This document shows positions 16,188 to 24,131 of a stretch of 64,000 nt of DNA, piece by piece (the stretch's first letter is position 1; each line of letters begins with the position of its first letter). The stretch is from contig NZ_BJMN01000041.1 of assembly GCF_006539185.1 (NCBI RefSeq), positions 34,317-98,316 on the forward strand. Direction: 5' to 3'. This DNA is from Streptomyces gardneri (GTDB lineage: Bacteria; Actinomycetota; Actinomycetes; Streptomycetales; Streptomycetaceae). The notes beneath the pieces were generated by a model. That model did no database searches, was not told where the DNA came from, and saw nothing but the letters and a program-made list of their open reading frames with translations. The position numbers were made by a program, and so were the translations under genes.

Positions 16188-17443
16188 GCGAGGTGCTCCT
16201 GGTTGTGCGCGATCAGCCGGTCCGTGAGGCCGTCGGCGTACGCGTACTGGCCGACCAGCGGGTGCGCGAGCAGCGCCTTGAACACCCGGTCGCGGCCACC
16301 GCGCAGCGCCGCCTCAAGGGCCAGGTCCTCGTAGGCCGTGACGTTCGCGATCAGCCCGGCGTACAGCGGGTCCACCGGCGCGACCGGCAGCGGCACCGCG
16401 CCGTCCGCCCCCACCGCCGCCTGCGTCTCGATCACGGCGTCGTCCGGCAGGAACGGCAGCGTGCCGTTGTTGTACGTGTTCACCACCTGGTACGGCGAAC
16501 CCCCACCGCCCAGCAGGGACGCGGCCAGGTCCACGGCCGCCTCCGAGTAGAAGGCGCCGCCGCGCTTGCCGAGCAGCGCCGGCTTCTCGTCGAGCGCCGG
16601 GTCCCCGTACATCTCCAGGAGTTCCTTCTCCATCGCGGCGACCTCGGCGGCCCGCGAGGGCTTGGTGCCGAGCTCCCGCACGACCTCGTCGTGCGCGTAG
16701 AAGTACCGCAGGTAGTACGAGGGGACGACGCCGAGGCGGTCCAGGACCGGGCGCGGCAGGTGCAGGTCCTCGGCGATGGCGTCGCCGTGCTCGGCGAGCA
16801 GCCGCGGCAGCACGTTCTCGCCGTCCGGCCCGCCGAGCCGTACGCCCGTCTCCCACGTCAGGTGGTTGAGCCCGACGTGGTCGAGGTGGATCGCGGACGG
16901 GGCCACGTCGAGGAGCTTCGCGAACTTCCGCTGGAAGCCGATCGCCACGTTGCACAGGCCGACGGCCTTGTGCCCGGCCTGGAGCAGCGCGCGCGTGACG
17001 ATGCCGACGGGGTTGGTGAAGTCGATGATCCAGGCGTCCGGGTTGGTGCGCCGGACGCGCTCGGCGATGTCCAGGACCACCGGGACGGTCCGCAGCGCCT
17101 TGGCGAGGCCGCCGGCGCCGGTGGTCTCCTGGCCGATGCAGCCGCACTCCAGCGGCCAGGTCTCGTCTTGGTTCCGGGCGGCCTGGCCGCCGACGCGGAG
17201 CTGGAGCAGGACGGCGTCGGCGCCCTCGACCCCGGCGTCCAGGTCGGAAGTGGTGACGATCTTCCCGTCGTGGCCCTGCTTGGCGAAGATGCGGCGGGCG
17301 AGCCCGCCGACGAGTTCGAGCCGCTCGGCGGCCGGGTCGACGAGGACGAGTTCGGTGATGGGCAGGGTGTCGCGCAGCCGCGCGAATCCGTCGATCAGTT
17401 CGGGGGTGTAGGTGGATCCGCCCCCCACGACAGCGAGCTTCAT
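16178..17443 (-). CDS. csnH: GH4 6-phospho-beta-glucosidase-like enzyme (CsnH-like)
   Basis: A 421-residue protein starting at ATG 17443, 8 bp after the csnG stop. It has the NAD-binding start MKLAVVGGGSTYTPELIDGF, the family 4 motif DFTNPVGIVTRAL, the metal-site segment GLCNVAIGF and LDHVGLNHLTW. GH4 enzymes use NAD+ and a divalent metal to cleave phosphorylated glycosides by an elimination-type mechanism in the cytoplasm. Located between the permease genes and a sugar kinase, it should split phosphorylated chitosan oligosaccharides, as proposed for CsnH. The family assignment is firm; the substrate is inferred from the operon. Confidence 0.9.
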   Translation of the reverse strand: MKLAVVGGGSTYTPELIDGFARLRDTLPITELVLVDPAAERLELVGGLARRIFAKQGHDGKIVTTSDLDAGVEGADAVLLQLRVGGQAARNQDETWPLECGCIGQETTGAGGLAKALRTVPVVLDIAERVRRTNPDAWIIDFTNPVGIVTRALLQAGHKAVGLCNVAIGFQRKFAKLLDVAPSAIHLDHVGLNHLTWETGVRLGGPDGENVLPRLLAEHGDAIAEDLHLPRPVLDRLGVVPSYYLRYFYAHDEVVRELGTKPSRAAEVAAMEKELLEMYGDPALDEKPALLGKRGGAFYSEAAVDLAASLLGGGGSPYQVVNTYNNGTLPFLPDDAVIETQAAVGADGAVPLPVAPVDPLYAGLIANVTAYEDLALEAALRGGRDRVFKALLAHPLVGQYAYADGLTDRLIAHNQEHLAWA

Positions 17444-17451
17444 GGTGTGGT

Positions 17452-18375
17452 TCAGCCCTTCACTCCGGTCAGTGTGACTCCCTCGACGAACGCCTTCTGG
17501 GCGAAGAAGAAGACGAGGATCACAGGGGCCATGACCAGGACGGTCGCGGCCATGGTCAGATTCCAGTCGGTGTGGTGCGCGCCCTTGAAGGACTCCAGGC
17601 CGTAACTCAGCGTCCAGGCCCCCGGGTTCTCGGAGGCGTAGATCTGCGGCCCGAAGTAGTCGTTCCAGCAGTAGAAGAACTGGAACAGCGCGACGGCGGC
17701 GATGCCGGGCTTGGCCATCGGCAGCACGATCCGTATCAGGGTGCGGAACTCGCCGCACCCGTCGATCCTCGCGGACTCGATGTACTCGTTCGGGATCGTC
17801 AGCAGGAACTGGCGCAGCAGGAAGATGGCGAAGGCGTCGCCGAAGGCCATCGGGATGATCAGCGGCCACAGCGTGCCGGAGAGGTCCATCTGCTTGGCCC
17901 AGAACAGGTACATGGGGATGATCACGACCTGCGGCGGCAGCATCATCATCGAGATGACGAGCAGCAGCGACAGGTGCCGGCCGCGGAAGCGGAACTTGGC
18001 GAGCGCGTACGCCACGGGGACCGAGGACACCACGACGAGGACGGTGCCGAGGCCCGCGTAGAGCAGGGAGTTCCTCCACCAGGTGAGGAAGCCCTCCGTC
18101 TCGAAGACCTTGACGTAGTTTTCCCAGTGCCAGGAGTTCGGCGTCAGGTCCCGGGTGAGCGCCTGCTGGTCGCTCATCAGGGAGGTCAGGAAGACGAAGA
18201 CGAACGGCAGGACGAAGAACAGGGCCGCGGCGATGCCGAGCGAGTGCACGGCGATCCAGTGCAGCAGCGCCTTGCGGCGTGCGGTCTTCTCGGCGGGGCT
18301 CGCCTTCGCGGGGCGGCCGGGACGGCCGGAGCTGTCGGAGCTGTCGGGGCGGTCGGAGAGGGTCGCGGTCGTCAT
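17452..18375 (-). CDS. csnG: Sugar ABC transporter permease, second subunit (CsnG-like)
   Basis: A 307-residue protein starting at ATG 18375, only 3 bp after the csnF stop. It has six predicted helices, starting with SLGIAAALFFVLPFVFVFLT. The EAA loop reads EYIESARIDGCGEFRTLIRI followed by VLPMAKPG, the site that docks the ATPase. It is of the MalG/LacG type (carbohydrate uptake CUT1 family). No ATPase gene lies in the operon; in Streptomyces such importers share the multiple-sugar ATPase MsiK encoded elsewhere. Most likely it moves chitosan-derived oligosaccharides with CsnE and CsnF. Confidence 0.92.
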   Translation of the reverse strand: MTTATLSDRPDSSDSSGRPGRPAKASPAEKTARRKALLHWIAVHSLGIAAALFFVLPFVFVFLTSLMSDQQALTRDLTPNSWHWENYVKVFETEGFLTWWRNSLLYAGLGTVLVVVSSVPVAYALAKFRFRGRHLSLLLVISMMMLPPQVVIIPMYLFWAKQMDLSGTLWPLIIPMAFGDAFAIFLLRQFLLTIPNEYIESARIDGCGEFRTLIRIVLPMAKPGIAAVALFQFFYCWNDYFGPQIYASENPGAWTLSYGLESFKGAHHTDWNLTMAATVLVMAPVILVFFFAQKAFVEGVTLTGVKG

Positions 18376-18378
18376 GGT

Positions 18379-19374
18379 TCAGTCACCCGAGCCGATCAGG
18401 CCGCCGCGCCGGCGCATGAGGAGCGCGGTGAAGGCCATGGAGAGGGCGAAGAGTACGAGTGCCACCACGCACGCCGCGCCATAGTTGAACTGGCTGAAGC
18501 CGAGGCTGTAGACGAGCTGCGGGAGCGTGAGCGTGGAGTCGTCCGGGTAGCCGGGCTGGAAGGTCGCGCCGGAGCCGCCCATCACCCCCGAGGCGACCTT
18601 GGAGGCCACGATCGGCTGGGTGTAGTACTGCATCGCGCCGATGATCCCGGTGACGACCGCGAAGAGCACGATCGGCGAGATGTTCGGCAGGGTGATGTAC
18701 CGGAACCGCTGCCACGGCGACGCGCCGTCCAGCTCGGCCGCCTCGTACTGCTCCTTCGGCACGTCGAGCAGCGCGGCCATGAAGATGACCATGAGGTCGC
18801 CGACGCCCCACACGGCGAGGACGGTCAGGGCCGGCTTGGCCCAGTCGGCGTCGTTGAACCAGGAGGGGGCGGGGACGCCGACCGCCTCCAGGAGCGAGTT
18901 GACCGGCCCGGTCCCGGGGTTGAGCAGGAAGACGAAGGCCAGGGTCGCGGCCACCGGCGGGGCCAGGTACGGCAGGTAGAAGAGGGTGCGGAAGACGCCC
19001 GCGCCCGTCTTGATCTTGGTGATGAGCAGGCCGATGCCGAGGCCGAAGAGCACCCGGCAGGAGACCATCACGACGGCCAGCCAGAGGGTGTTCTGCATCG
19101 CCGGCCAGAACTTCGGCATGTCGGAGAAGACGTACGTCCAGTTCTCCAAACCCCGCCAGGTCGGCGGGTTGAGGCCGTCGTACCGCATGAACGAGAAGTA
19201 CAGCGTGGAGAGGAGCGGATAGGCGAAGAAGAAGCCGAATCCGATCAGCCAGGGCGACATGAACAGGGCGGTGCGCAGCGCGTTGCGCCGGCGCTTCGCC
19301 CGCAGGGTGTTCTGTCCCCCCGGGGCGGCGGCCGGGGCCGCCGCCTCCTTCGCGGGCAGGGTGTCCGTGCTCAT
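18379..19374 (-). CDS. csnF: Sugar ABC transporter permease, first subunit (CsnF-like)
   Basis: A 331-residue protein starting at ATG 19374, 19 bp after the binding-protein gene. A soluble Ala-rich N-terminus of about 35 residues is followed by the first helix (ALFMSPWLIGFGFFFAYPLL), which together with the next segment, STLYFSFMRYDG, is typical of MalF/LacF-type CUT1 permeases. The EAA loop is EQYEAAELDGASPWQRFRYI followed by TLPNISP. It forms the membrane channel with the CsnG-like subunit. Confidence 0.92.
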   Translation of the reverse strand: MSTDTLPAKEAAAPAAAPGGQNTLRAKRRRNALRTALFMSPWLIGFGFFFAYPLLSTLYFSFMRYDGLNPPTWRGLENWTYVFSDMPKFWPAMQNTLWLAVVMVSCRVLFGLGIGLLITKIKTGAGVFRTLFYLPYLAPPVAATLAFVFLLNPGTGPVNSLLEAVGVPAPSWFNDADWAKPALTVLAVWGVGDLMVIFMAALLDVPKEQYEAAELDGASPWQRFRYITLPNISPIVLFAVVTGIIGAMQYYTQPIVASKVASGVMGGSGATFQPGYPDDSTLTLPQLVYSLGFSQFNYGAACVVALVLFALSMAFTALLMRRRGGLIGSGD

Positions 19375-19393
19375 GGGCGTGTCGTCCCGGCCG

Positions 19394-20737
19394 TCACTTC
19401 GCCGCGGCGATGTCGCGGTCGATCTGGGCCGCGGTGTCGGCGAGGCCCTTCTTCAGGTCGGTGACCTGGCCCTTCTCGTACTTGTGGGCGAGGTCGGAGA
19501 GGGTCTCCTGGTAGCTGGGGCCGTTCACCGCGCCGGTCATGGTGGAGGACTCGGGGTGCTGGGCGATGTCCAGGAAGACCTTGAAGCGGTCGTCGAGCTT
19601 CAGGTTCGGGGACTTCAGGGCCTCCAGGGTGGAGGGGACGTTGCCGATGTCGTTGGCGAAGCCCACCACGGCGTCGGTGTCCGTGGTCATGAACTTGACC
19701 AGCTCCCAGGCGGCGTTCTGCTTCTTGCTCTGCGGCGCGATGCCCATGATCGTGCCGGAGAGGTAGCCCTTGCCGTACTCGGCGAGCTCGTCGTCGGCGA
19801 CGGGCATCGGCGCGACGCCGACCTCGAAGTCCACCTTGGCGTTCTTGGCGAAGTTGAGCCGCCACTCGCCGTCCAGCTGCATGGCGACCTGGCCGGTGTG
19901 GAAGGGGTGCTTGGCGCCCCACTCGTCACCGAAGGTGGTGCGGTACTTGTCGAGCTTCCGGAAGCCGCCCAGGGTGTCCACCAGCGACTTCTGGTACGTC
20001 ATCATCTCGGCGAACGCCGGGTCCTTGGCGATGTTCGACTTGCCGTCCTTGTCGAAGTAGGTGTGGTCCCACTGCGACATGTAGTGCTCGACGACGGTCT
20101 CGTAGCCGAGGTAGTTCGGCATGAAGCCGAGCTGCTCGTAGGAGTCGCCCTTCGGCTTGGTGAGCTTCTTGGCGACCTCGGTGAACTGGGACCAGGTCTT
20201 CGGCGGGGCCTCGGGGTCGAGGCCGGCCTTCTTGAACGCGTCCTTGTTGTAGTAGAGGCCGTATGCGTCGGAGAGCAGCGGCAGGGAGCAGCGCTTTCCC
20301 TCGAACTGGGTGTACTCCTGGAGGACCTTCGGGAAGGTCTTGTCGAGGTCGATCTTGTCCTTCTCGATGAAGGGCTTGAGGTCCGTGAGCGCGCCCGAGG
20401 CGCAGAACTTGCCGACGTTGGAGGTCGTGAAGGAGGAGACGACGTCCGGCCCGTTCGAACCGCCCGCGCGCAGCGCCTGGCCCAGCTTGTCGTCGTTGAT
20501 GCCGCCGACGACCTTCACCTTGATGTTCGGGTGGGCCTTCTCGAAGCGGGCGATGTTGTCCTCGATCGCCTTGACCTCGGAGGGCGCCGCCCAGCCGTGC
20601 CAGAAGGTGATCGTGGTCTTGGCGTTCGGGTCGTCGGACGCCTTGTTCTCCGTGGAGCCGGTACAGGCGGAGGCGAAGAGGGCGATCGAGGCGGTGGCGG
20701 CGAGCGCGGCGGCCGCTCTACGAGGACGTACGGGCAT
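19394..20737 (-). CDS. csnE: Lipoprotein sugar-binding protein (CsnE-like)
   Basis: A 447-residue protein starting at ATG 20737. A lipoprotein signal peptide ends in the lipobox LFASAC near residue 24. The mature part begins with a polar linker and then TTITFWHGWAAPSEVKAI, a typical opening of family 1 carbohydrate-binding proteins. Later motifs include LYYNKDAFKKAGLDPEAPP and GQVAMQLDGEWRL. It captures oligosaccharide outside the membrane for the two permeases downstream. In the csn operon the matching protein binds chitosan oligosaccharides; this specificity is inferred from the operon and its CsnR-type box. Confidence 0.92.
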   Translation of the reverse strand: MPVRPRRAAAALAATASIALFASACTGSTENKASDDPNAKTTITFWHGWAAPSEVKAIEDNIARFEKAHPNIKVKVVGGINDDKLGQALRAGGSNGPDVVSSFTTSNVGKFCASGALTDLKPFIEKDKIDLDKTFPKVLQEYTQFEGKRCSLPLLSDAYGLYYNKDAFKKAGLDPEAPPKTWSQFTEVAKKLTKPKGDSYEQLGFMPNYLGYETVVEHYMSQWDHTYFDKDGKSNIAKDPAFAEMMTYQKSLVDTLGGFRKLDKYRTTFGDEWGAKHPFHTGQVAMQLDGEWRLNFAKNAKVDFEVGVAPMPVADDELAEYGKGYLSGTIMGIAPQSKKQNAAWELVKFMTTDTDAVVGFANDIGNVPSTLEALKSPNLKLDDRFKVFLDIAQHPESSTMTGAVNGPSYQETLSDLAHKYEKGQVTDLKKGLADTAAQIDRDIAAAK

Positions 20738-20800
20738 GACGGTGTCTCCCTGTGGCGGGGGCTTATGACGGAAGGGGCGGGGCGTGGGGCGGGCGGCGGG

Positions 20801-22015
20801 TCAGCGCGAGGTGTCGAAGACCTCGTCGCGCGTGGTCGCGAGGGCGCTTTCGAGGGCGCCGCGCAGCACCGGACGCCGGGGTACGGCGGCGAGGACGAGC
20901 CGCGGGCGGGAGGCCGCGAGCTCGGCGAGCTCGGACTGGACGCGGGCGCGGAGGGGTTCGCCGCCGGCGACGAGGACGTCACCGGAGAGCACGATCAGCT
21001 CGGGGTCGAGGACGGCGACGATCGAGGCGAGGCCGGTGGCGACGCGCTCGGCGTAGCGGTCGAGCAGCTCCGCGTACAGGGGGTCGTCCTCGTGGGTCTC
21101 GGCGGCCCGGGACAGCAGGCCGCTCGCGACCGGTACGTACGGCTGCTCGGGGGTCTCGATCCCGATGGCGCGGGCGATCCGGGGCACGGCCTGGACGCCC
21201 GCGAGCTCCTGGTAGCCGCCGGAGTTGGCCTTGGTGACCTGCCGGACCAGCGGGGTGCCGGGGACGGGCAGGAAGCCGACCTCGCCGGCGCCGCCGGTGA
21301 AGCCGCGGTGCAGGCGGCCGCCGAGGACGAGGGCGGCTCCCATGCCCTCCTCGTTCCACAGCAGGGCGAAGTCGGCGTGGCCGCGGGCGGCGCCCACGCG
21401 CTGCTCGGCGATGGCGACGAGGTTGACGTCGTTCTCGTACTCGAAGGGCATGGGCAGGACGGCGGCCAGCTCCTCCAGGAGGGTGGGGGAGTGCCAGCCG
21501 GGCAGGTGCGAGGCGTACCGCAGCCGTCCGGTCGCCGGGTCGAAGGCGCCGGGCGTGCCGATGACCAGGCGCCGCACCTCGTCGAGGGCGATCCCGGCCG
21601 CCTTGACGGCCCCGTCGAGGGCGTCGGTGACCTGGCGGACGACGCCGGTGGCGCTGCGGCCGGGGGTGCGGAGCTCGTACTCGCCGACGATCTCGCCGGT
21701 GACGTCGGCGACGGCGGCGTGGATGCGGTCGCCGTTGACGTCGAGCCCGGCGGCGTACGCGGCTCGCGCGTTCACCGCGTACAGCTGGGCGTTGGGTCCG
21801 GGTCGGCCTTCGGTGGTGCCGGTGGCGACGACGAGACCGGCGGCCTCGAGGCGGGCGAGCAGCTGGGAGGCGGTCGGCTTGGACAGGCCGGTGAGTTTGC
21901 CGATCCGGGTCCGTGAGAGCGGTCCGTGTTCGAGGAGCAGGTCCAGGGCGGCGCGGTCGTTCATGGCCCGCAGTACGCGCGGTGTGCCGGGCGTTCCCGG
22001 GGTCGTACCGGTCAT
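20801..22015 (-). CDS. csnR: ROK-family transcriptional repressor (CsnR-like)
   Basis: A 404-residue protein starting at ATG 22015; a second ATG 17 codons in is also possible. The N-terminal winged helix (ALDLLLEHGPLSRTRIGKLT, then GLSKPTASQLLARLEAAGLV) is followed by a ROK sugar-kinase-like domain with a GNDxxxxA-related segment (EYENDVNLVAIAEQRVGAA). The usual zinc cysteine cluster of ROK proteins is not evident. It heads the six-gene operon and has a perfect 15-bp palindrome about 30 bp upstream, matching the known CsnR operator type. It should repress the operon, and perhaps a chitosanase gene elsewhere, until oligosaccharide is present. Confidence 0.88.
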   Translation of the reverse strand: MTGTTPGTPGTPRVLRAMNDRAALDLLLEHGPLSRTRIGKLTGLSKPTASQLLARLEAAGLVVATGTTEGRPGPNAQLYAVNARAAYAAGLDVNGDRIHAAVADVTGEIVGEYELRTPGRSATGVVRQVTDALDGAVKAAGIALDEVRRLVIGTPGAFDPATGRLRYASHLPGWHSPTLLEELAAVLPMPFEYENDVNLVAIAEQRVGAARGHADFALLWNEEGMGAALVLGGRLHRGFTGGAGEVGFLPVPGTPLVRQVTKANSGGYQELAGVQAVPRIARAIGIETPEQPYVPVASGLLSRAAETHEDDPLYAELLDRYAERVATGLASIVAVLDPELIVLSGDVLVAGGEPLRARVQSELAELAASRPRLVLAAVPRRPVLRGALESALATTRDEVFDTSR

Positions 22016-22043
22016 GACGGTCGCACCTGCCTTCGCACACTGT

Positions 22044-22058
22044 TAGGAAAGTTTCCTA
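22044..22058. promoter_or_regulatory. CsnR-type operator
   Basis: A perfect palindrome, TAGGAAAGTTTCCTA, in AT-richer DNA immediately upstream of csnR. It agrees with the palindrome I recall for CsnR upstream of csnR and the chitosanase gene csnA. No second copy was seen in this window. Confidence 0.8.
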
Positions 22059-22112
22059 TTCTGTGGGAGGAAAATAAGGCGACCGTCACCGGGGCGTCAA
22101 TACCCGGGAACG

Positions 22113-22160
22113 CAGGACGCCCCCGAAGGCAACCGAAGCGTTACCCGCGGGGGCGTCCTG
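22113..22160. terminator. Hairpin terminator after the mscS gene
   Basis: A 12-bp perfect stem (CAGGACGCCCCC / GGGGGCGTCCTG) with a 24-nt loop, located between the end of the mscS gene and the csnR promoter on the minus strand. It separates the two transcription units. Confidence 0.75.
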
Positions 22161-22171
22161 CCCTACTGCTG

Positions 22172-22207
22172 TTGGTGAGGTCCGTCCTCTACTTGGTGAG
22201 GTCCGTC
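22172..22207. repeat. Direct repeat across the mscS stop codon
   Basis: TTGGTGAGGTCCGTC occurs at 22172-22186 and again at 22193-22207, a 21-bp period. The second copy encodes the C-terminal TDLTK of the channel and the first lies just beyond the stop. It looks like a small tandem duplication. Confidence 0.7.
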
Positions 22208-23250
22208 TTCGGCAGCGGGGTCGCCGCCGCCGACTGCGGCGAGGTCGCCGAGGCGAAGGCCGACGGGGCCGCCATGCCCGCCGTCGGGTCGGCCGCGGAC
22301 TCCTCGGCCTGGGCCGGGACCCCGCCCACGATCCGGATGCCGGCCGCGTCCAGGCCCTGCTTGATGCGCCAGCGCAGCTCGCGCTCCACACCCAGCGCCT
22401 TGCCCGGCATCGTCTTCGCCGAGACCCGGACGGTCATCGAGTCGAGCAGCACCTCGCTCAGACCGAGCACCTCGACCGGCCCCCACAGGCGCTCGTTCCA
22501 CGGCTCCTCCTTGGCCATGGACTCCGCCGCCTCGGTGATCACCGACCGCACCCGCTCCAGGTCCTCCGTCGGCCGGACGGTCACGTCCACGCCCGCCGTC
22601 GCCCAGCCCTGGCTGAGGTTGCCTATCCGCTTGATCTCGCCGTTGCGCACGTACCAGATCTCGCCGTCCACACCGCGCAGCTTGGTCACCCGCAGGCCCA
22701 CCTCGACGACCTCGCCGGAGGCCACGCCCGCGTCGACCGAGTCGCCGACCCCGTACTGGTCCTCCAGGATCATGAAGACGCCGGACAGGAAGTCCGTCAC
22801 CAGGTTCCGCGCGCCGAAGCCGATCGCCACACCGGCCACACCGGCCGAGGCGAGCAGCGGCGCCAGGTCGATCTTGAAGGCGCCGAGGATCATCAGCCCC
22901 GCCGTGCCCAGGATCAGGAACGACGCGACCGAGCGCAGCACCGAGCCGATCGCCTCCGAGCGCTGCCTGCGGCGCTCGGTGTTGACGAGGAGGCCGCCGA
23001 GGGCCGTCCCCTCCACCGCCTGCGCCGAACGGTTCATCCGCTCGATCAGTTTCGTCAGGGCGCGGCGGACGGCCATCCGCAGCAGGAGCGCGACGACCAG
23101 GATCAGCAGGATGCGCAGTCCGGTGTTCAGCCAGGTGGACCAGTTCTCCTCCACCCAGCTCGCCGCGTTCGTGGCCTTCTCCGCCGCCTCGTCCAGGGTC
23201 ACCGGAATGGGTTCGGGTTCGGTGGCAGCCGCTAGGGCGGACCAGGACAC
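22189..23250 (-). CDS. MscS-family mechanosensitive channel
   Basis: A 353-residue protein starting at GTG 23250 after GGAGGTTGCCCC. One long N-terminal helix (LNTGLRILLILVVALLLRMA) is followed by two more and then the MscS pore and beta domain: LLASAGVAGVAIGFGARNLV, then TDFLSGVFMILEDQYGVGD. The Gly/Ala-rich pore helix is the diagnostic element. The C-terminus is an Ala/Pro/Ser-rich tail. Channels of this type release solutes on hypo-osmotic shock. It is monocistronic and divergent from the HNH gene. Confidence 0.93.
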   Translation of the reverse strand: MSWSALAAATEPEPIPVTLDEAAEKATNAASWVEENWSTWLNTGLRILLILVVALLLRMAVRRALTKLIERMNRSAQAVEGTALGGLLVNTERRRQRSEAIGSVLRSVASFLILGTAGLMILGAFKIDLAPLLASAGVAGVAIGFGARNLVTDFLSGVFMILEDQYGVGDSVDAGVASGEVVEVGLRVTKLRGVDGEIWYVRNGEIKRIGNLSQGWATAGVDVTVRPTEDLERVRSVITEAAESMAKEEPWNERLWGPVEVLGLSEVLLDSMTVRVSAKTMPGKALGVERELRWRIKQGLDAAGIRIVGGVPAQAEESAADPTAGMAAPSAFASATSPQSAAATPLPKTDLTK

Positions 23251-23517
23251 GGGGCAACCTCCAGGCGTCGCGTACGCAGACCATCCACACTAACGGGGCA
23301 TCGGACGTGGTCCTGTTGCCGTGTTCGAGGGAGAGACGGACTTCACCTGGGCAAGTAAGAGGCAGGTAAGAGTAGGAGACGCCGATGTGGTCGAGAACAC
23401 TCCGGGCCCGTCACACCGATCCCGGTACGTGGTGGCGCTCCGACCAGGCCTGAGGAGAGACTGAGAGCAGTTCGTCCCGGCGCGAGCCACGCGCCGCCGG
23501 CGCCATTGGAGGCATCC

Positions 23518-24081
23518 GTGCCGCATGTCCTGGTCCTCAACGCGTCGTACGAGCCCCTCGGCGTCGTACCGCTCCGCCGCGCACTCGTCCTCGTGCTGGA
23601 GAACAAGGCTCTCTGCCTCGAGGAGTCCGGCGCCTTCCTGCACAGCGAGACCCAAGTCCTCCCCGCACCGAGCGTGGTGCGACTGAAGCGCTTCGTGCGG
23701 GTCCCCTACCGGGGGCCCGTTCCCTTGACCCGCAGAGCCCTCTTCGCCCGCGACGGCGGGCGCTGCATGTACTGCGGGGGCGTCGCCACCAGCGTCGACC
23801 ACGTCATCCCGCGCAGCAGGGGCGGCACGCACGCCTGGGAGAACGTCGTGGCGGCCTGCCGCCGCTGCAACCACGTCAAGGCCGACCGGCACCTACGCGA
23901 GATCGGCTGGCGGCTGCGCCACCAACCGGCCCCGCCGAGCGGCCTGGCCTGGCGGATCATCGGGACCGGACACCGGGACCCCCGCTGGCTGCCCTACCTC
24001 CAGCCGTACGGTGCCGAGGACGTGATGGCCCGGATCGACTCCGTCGCGGACGCCCCTGTGGGGGCGCTGACGACGGGTTGA
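23518..24081 (+). CDS. HNH endonuclease domain protein
   Basis: A 187-residue protein. GTG 23518 is preferred because TTGGAGG lies 5 bp upstream; an in-frame TTG at 23506 is less likely. The start VPHVLVLNASYEPLGVVPLR is the conserved leader of a very common actinobacterial HNH family. The catalytic part shows two zinc pairs, CMYCGG and CRRCNH, around the DHVIPRSRGGTHAWENVVAA core, with the His of the HNH motif. It probably cuts or nicks DNA, but the biological role of this family is unknown. The 267 bp before it must hold its promoter and the divergent mscS promoter. Confidence 0.9.
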   Translation: MPHVLVLNASYEPLGVVPLRRALVLVLENKALCLEESGAFLHSETQVLPAPSVVRLKRFVRVPYRGPVPLTRRALFARDGGRCMYCGGVATSVDHVIPRSRGGTHAWENVVAACRRCNHVKADRHLREIGWRLRHQPAPPSGLAWRIIGTGHRDPRWLPYLQPYGAEDVMARIDSVADAPVGALTTG

Positions 24082-24082
24082 G

Positions 24083-24115
24083 CCGGGCCTTTCGCGTACC
24101 CGGGCCTTCGCGTAC
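24083..24115. repeat. Tandem 16-17 bp repeat between convergent genes
   Basis: CCGGGCCTTTCGCGTAC at 24083-24099 is followed directly by CCGGGCCTTCGCGTAC at 24100-24115, one base shorter. It lies between the ends of the HNH and GH84 genes and has no known role. Confidence 0.65.
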
Positions 24116-24131
24116 GGGGACGGGGCACCCG

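Noticed and set aside
15190..22058. DasR sites controlling the amino-sugar operon
   Set aside because: No sequence close to the DasR consensus was seen near the operon; the CsnR-type palindrome explains its control better.
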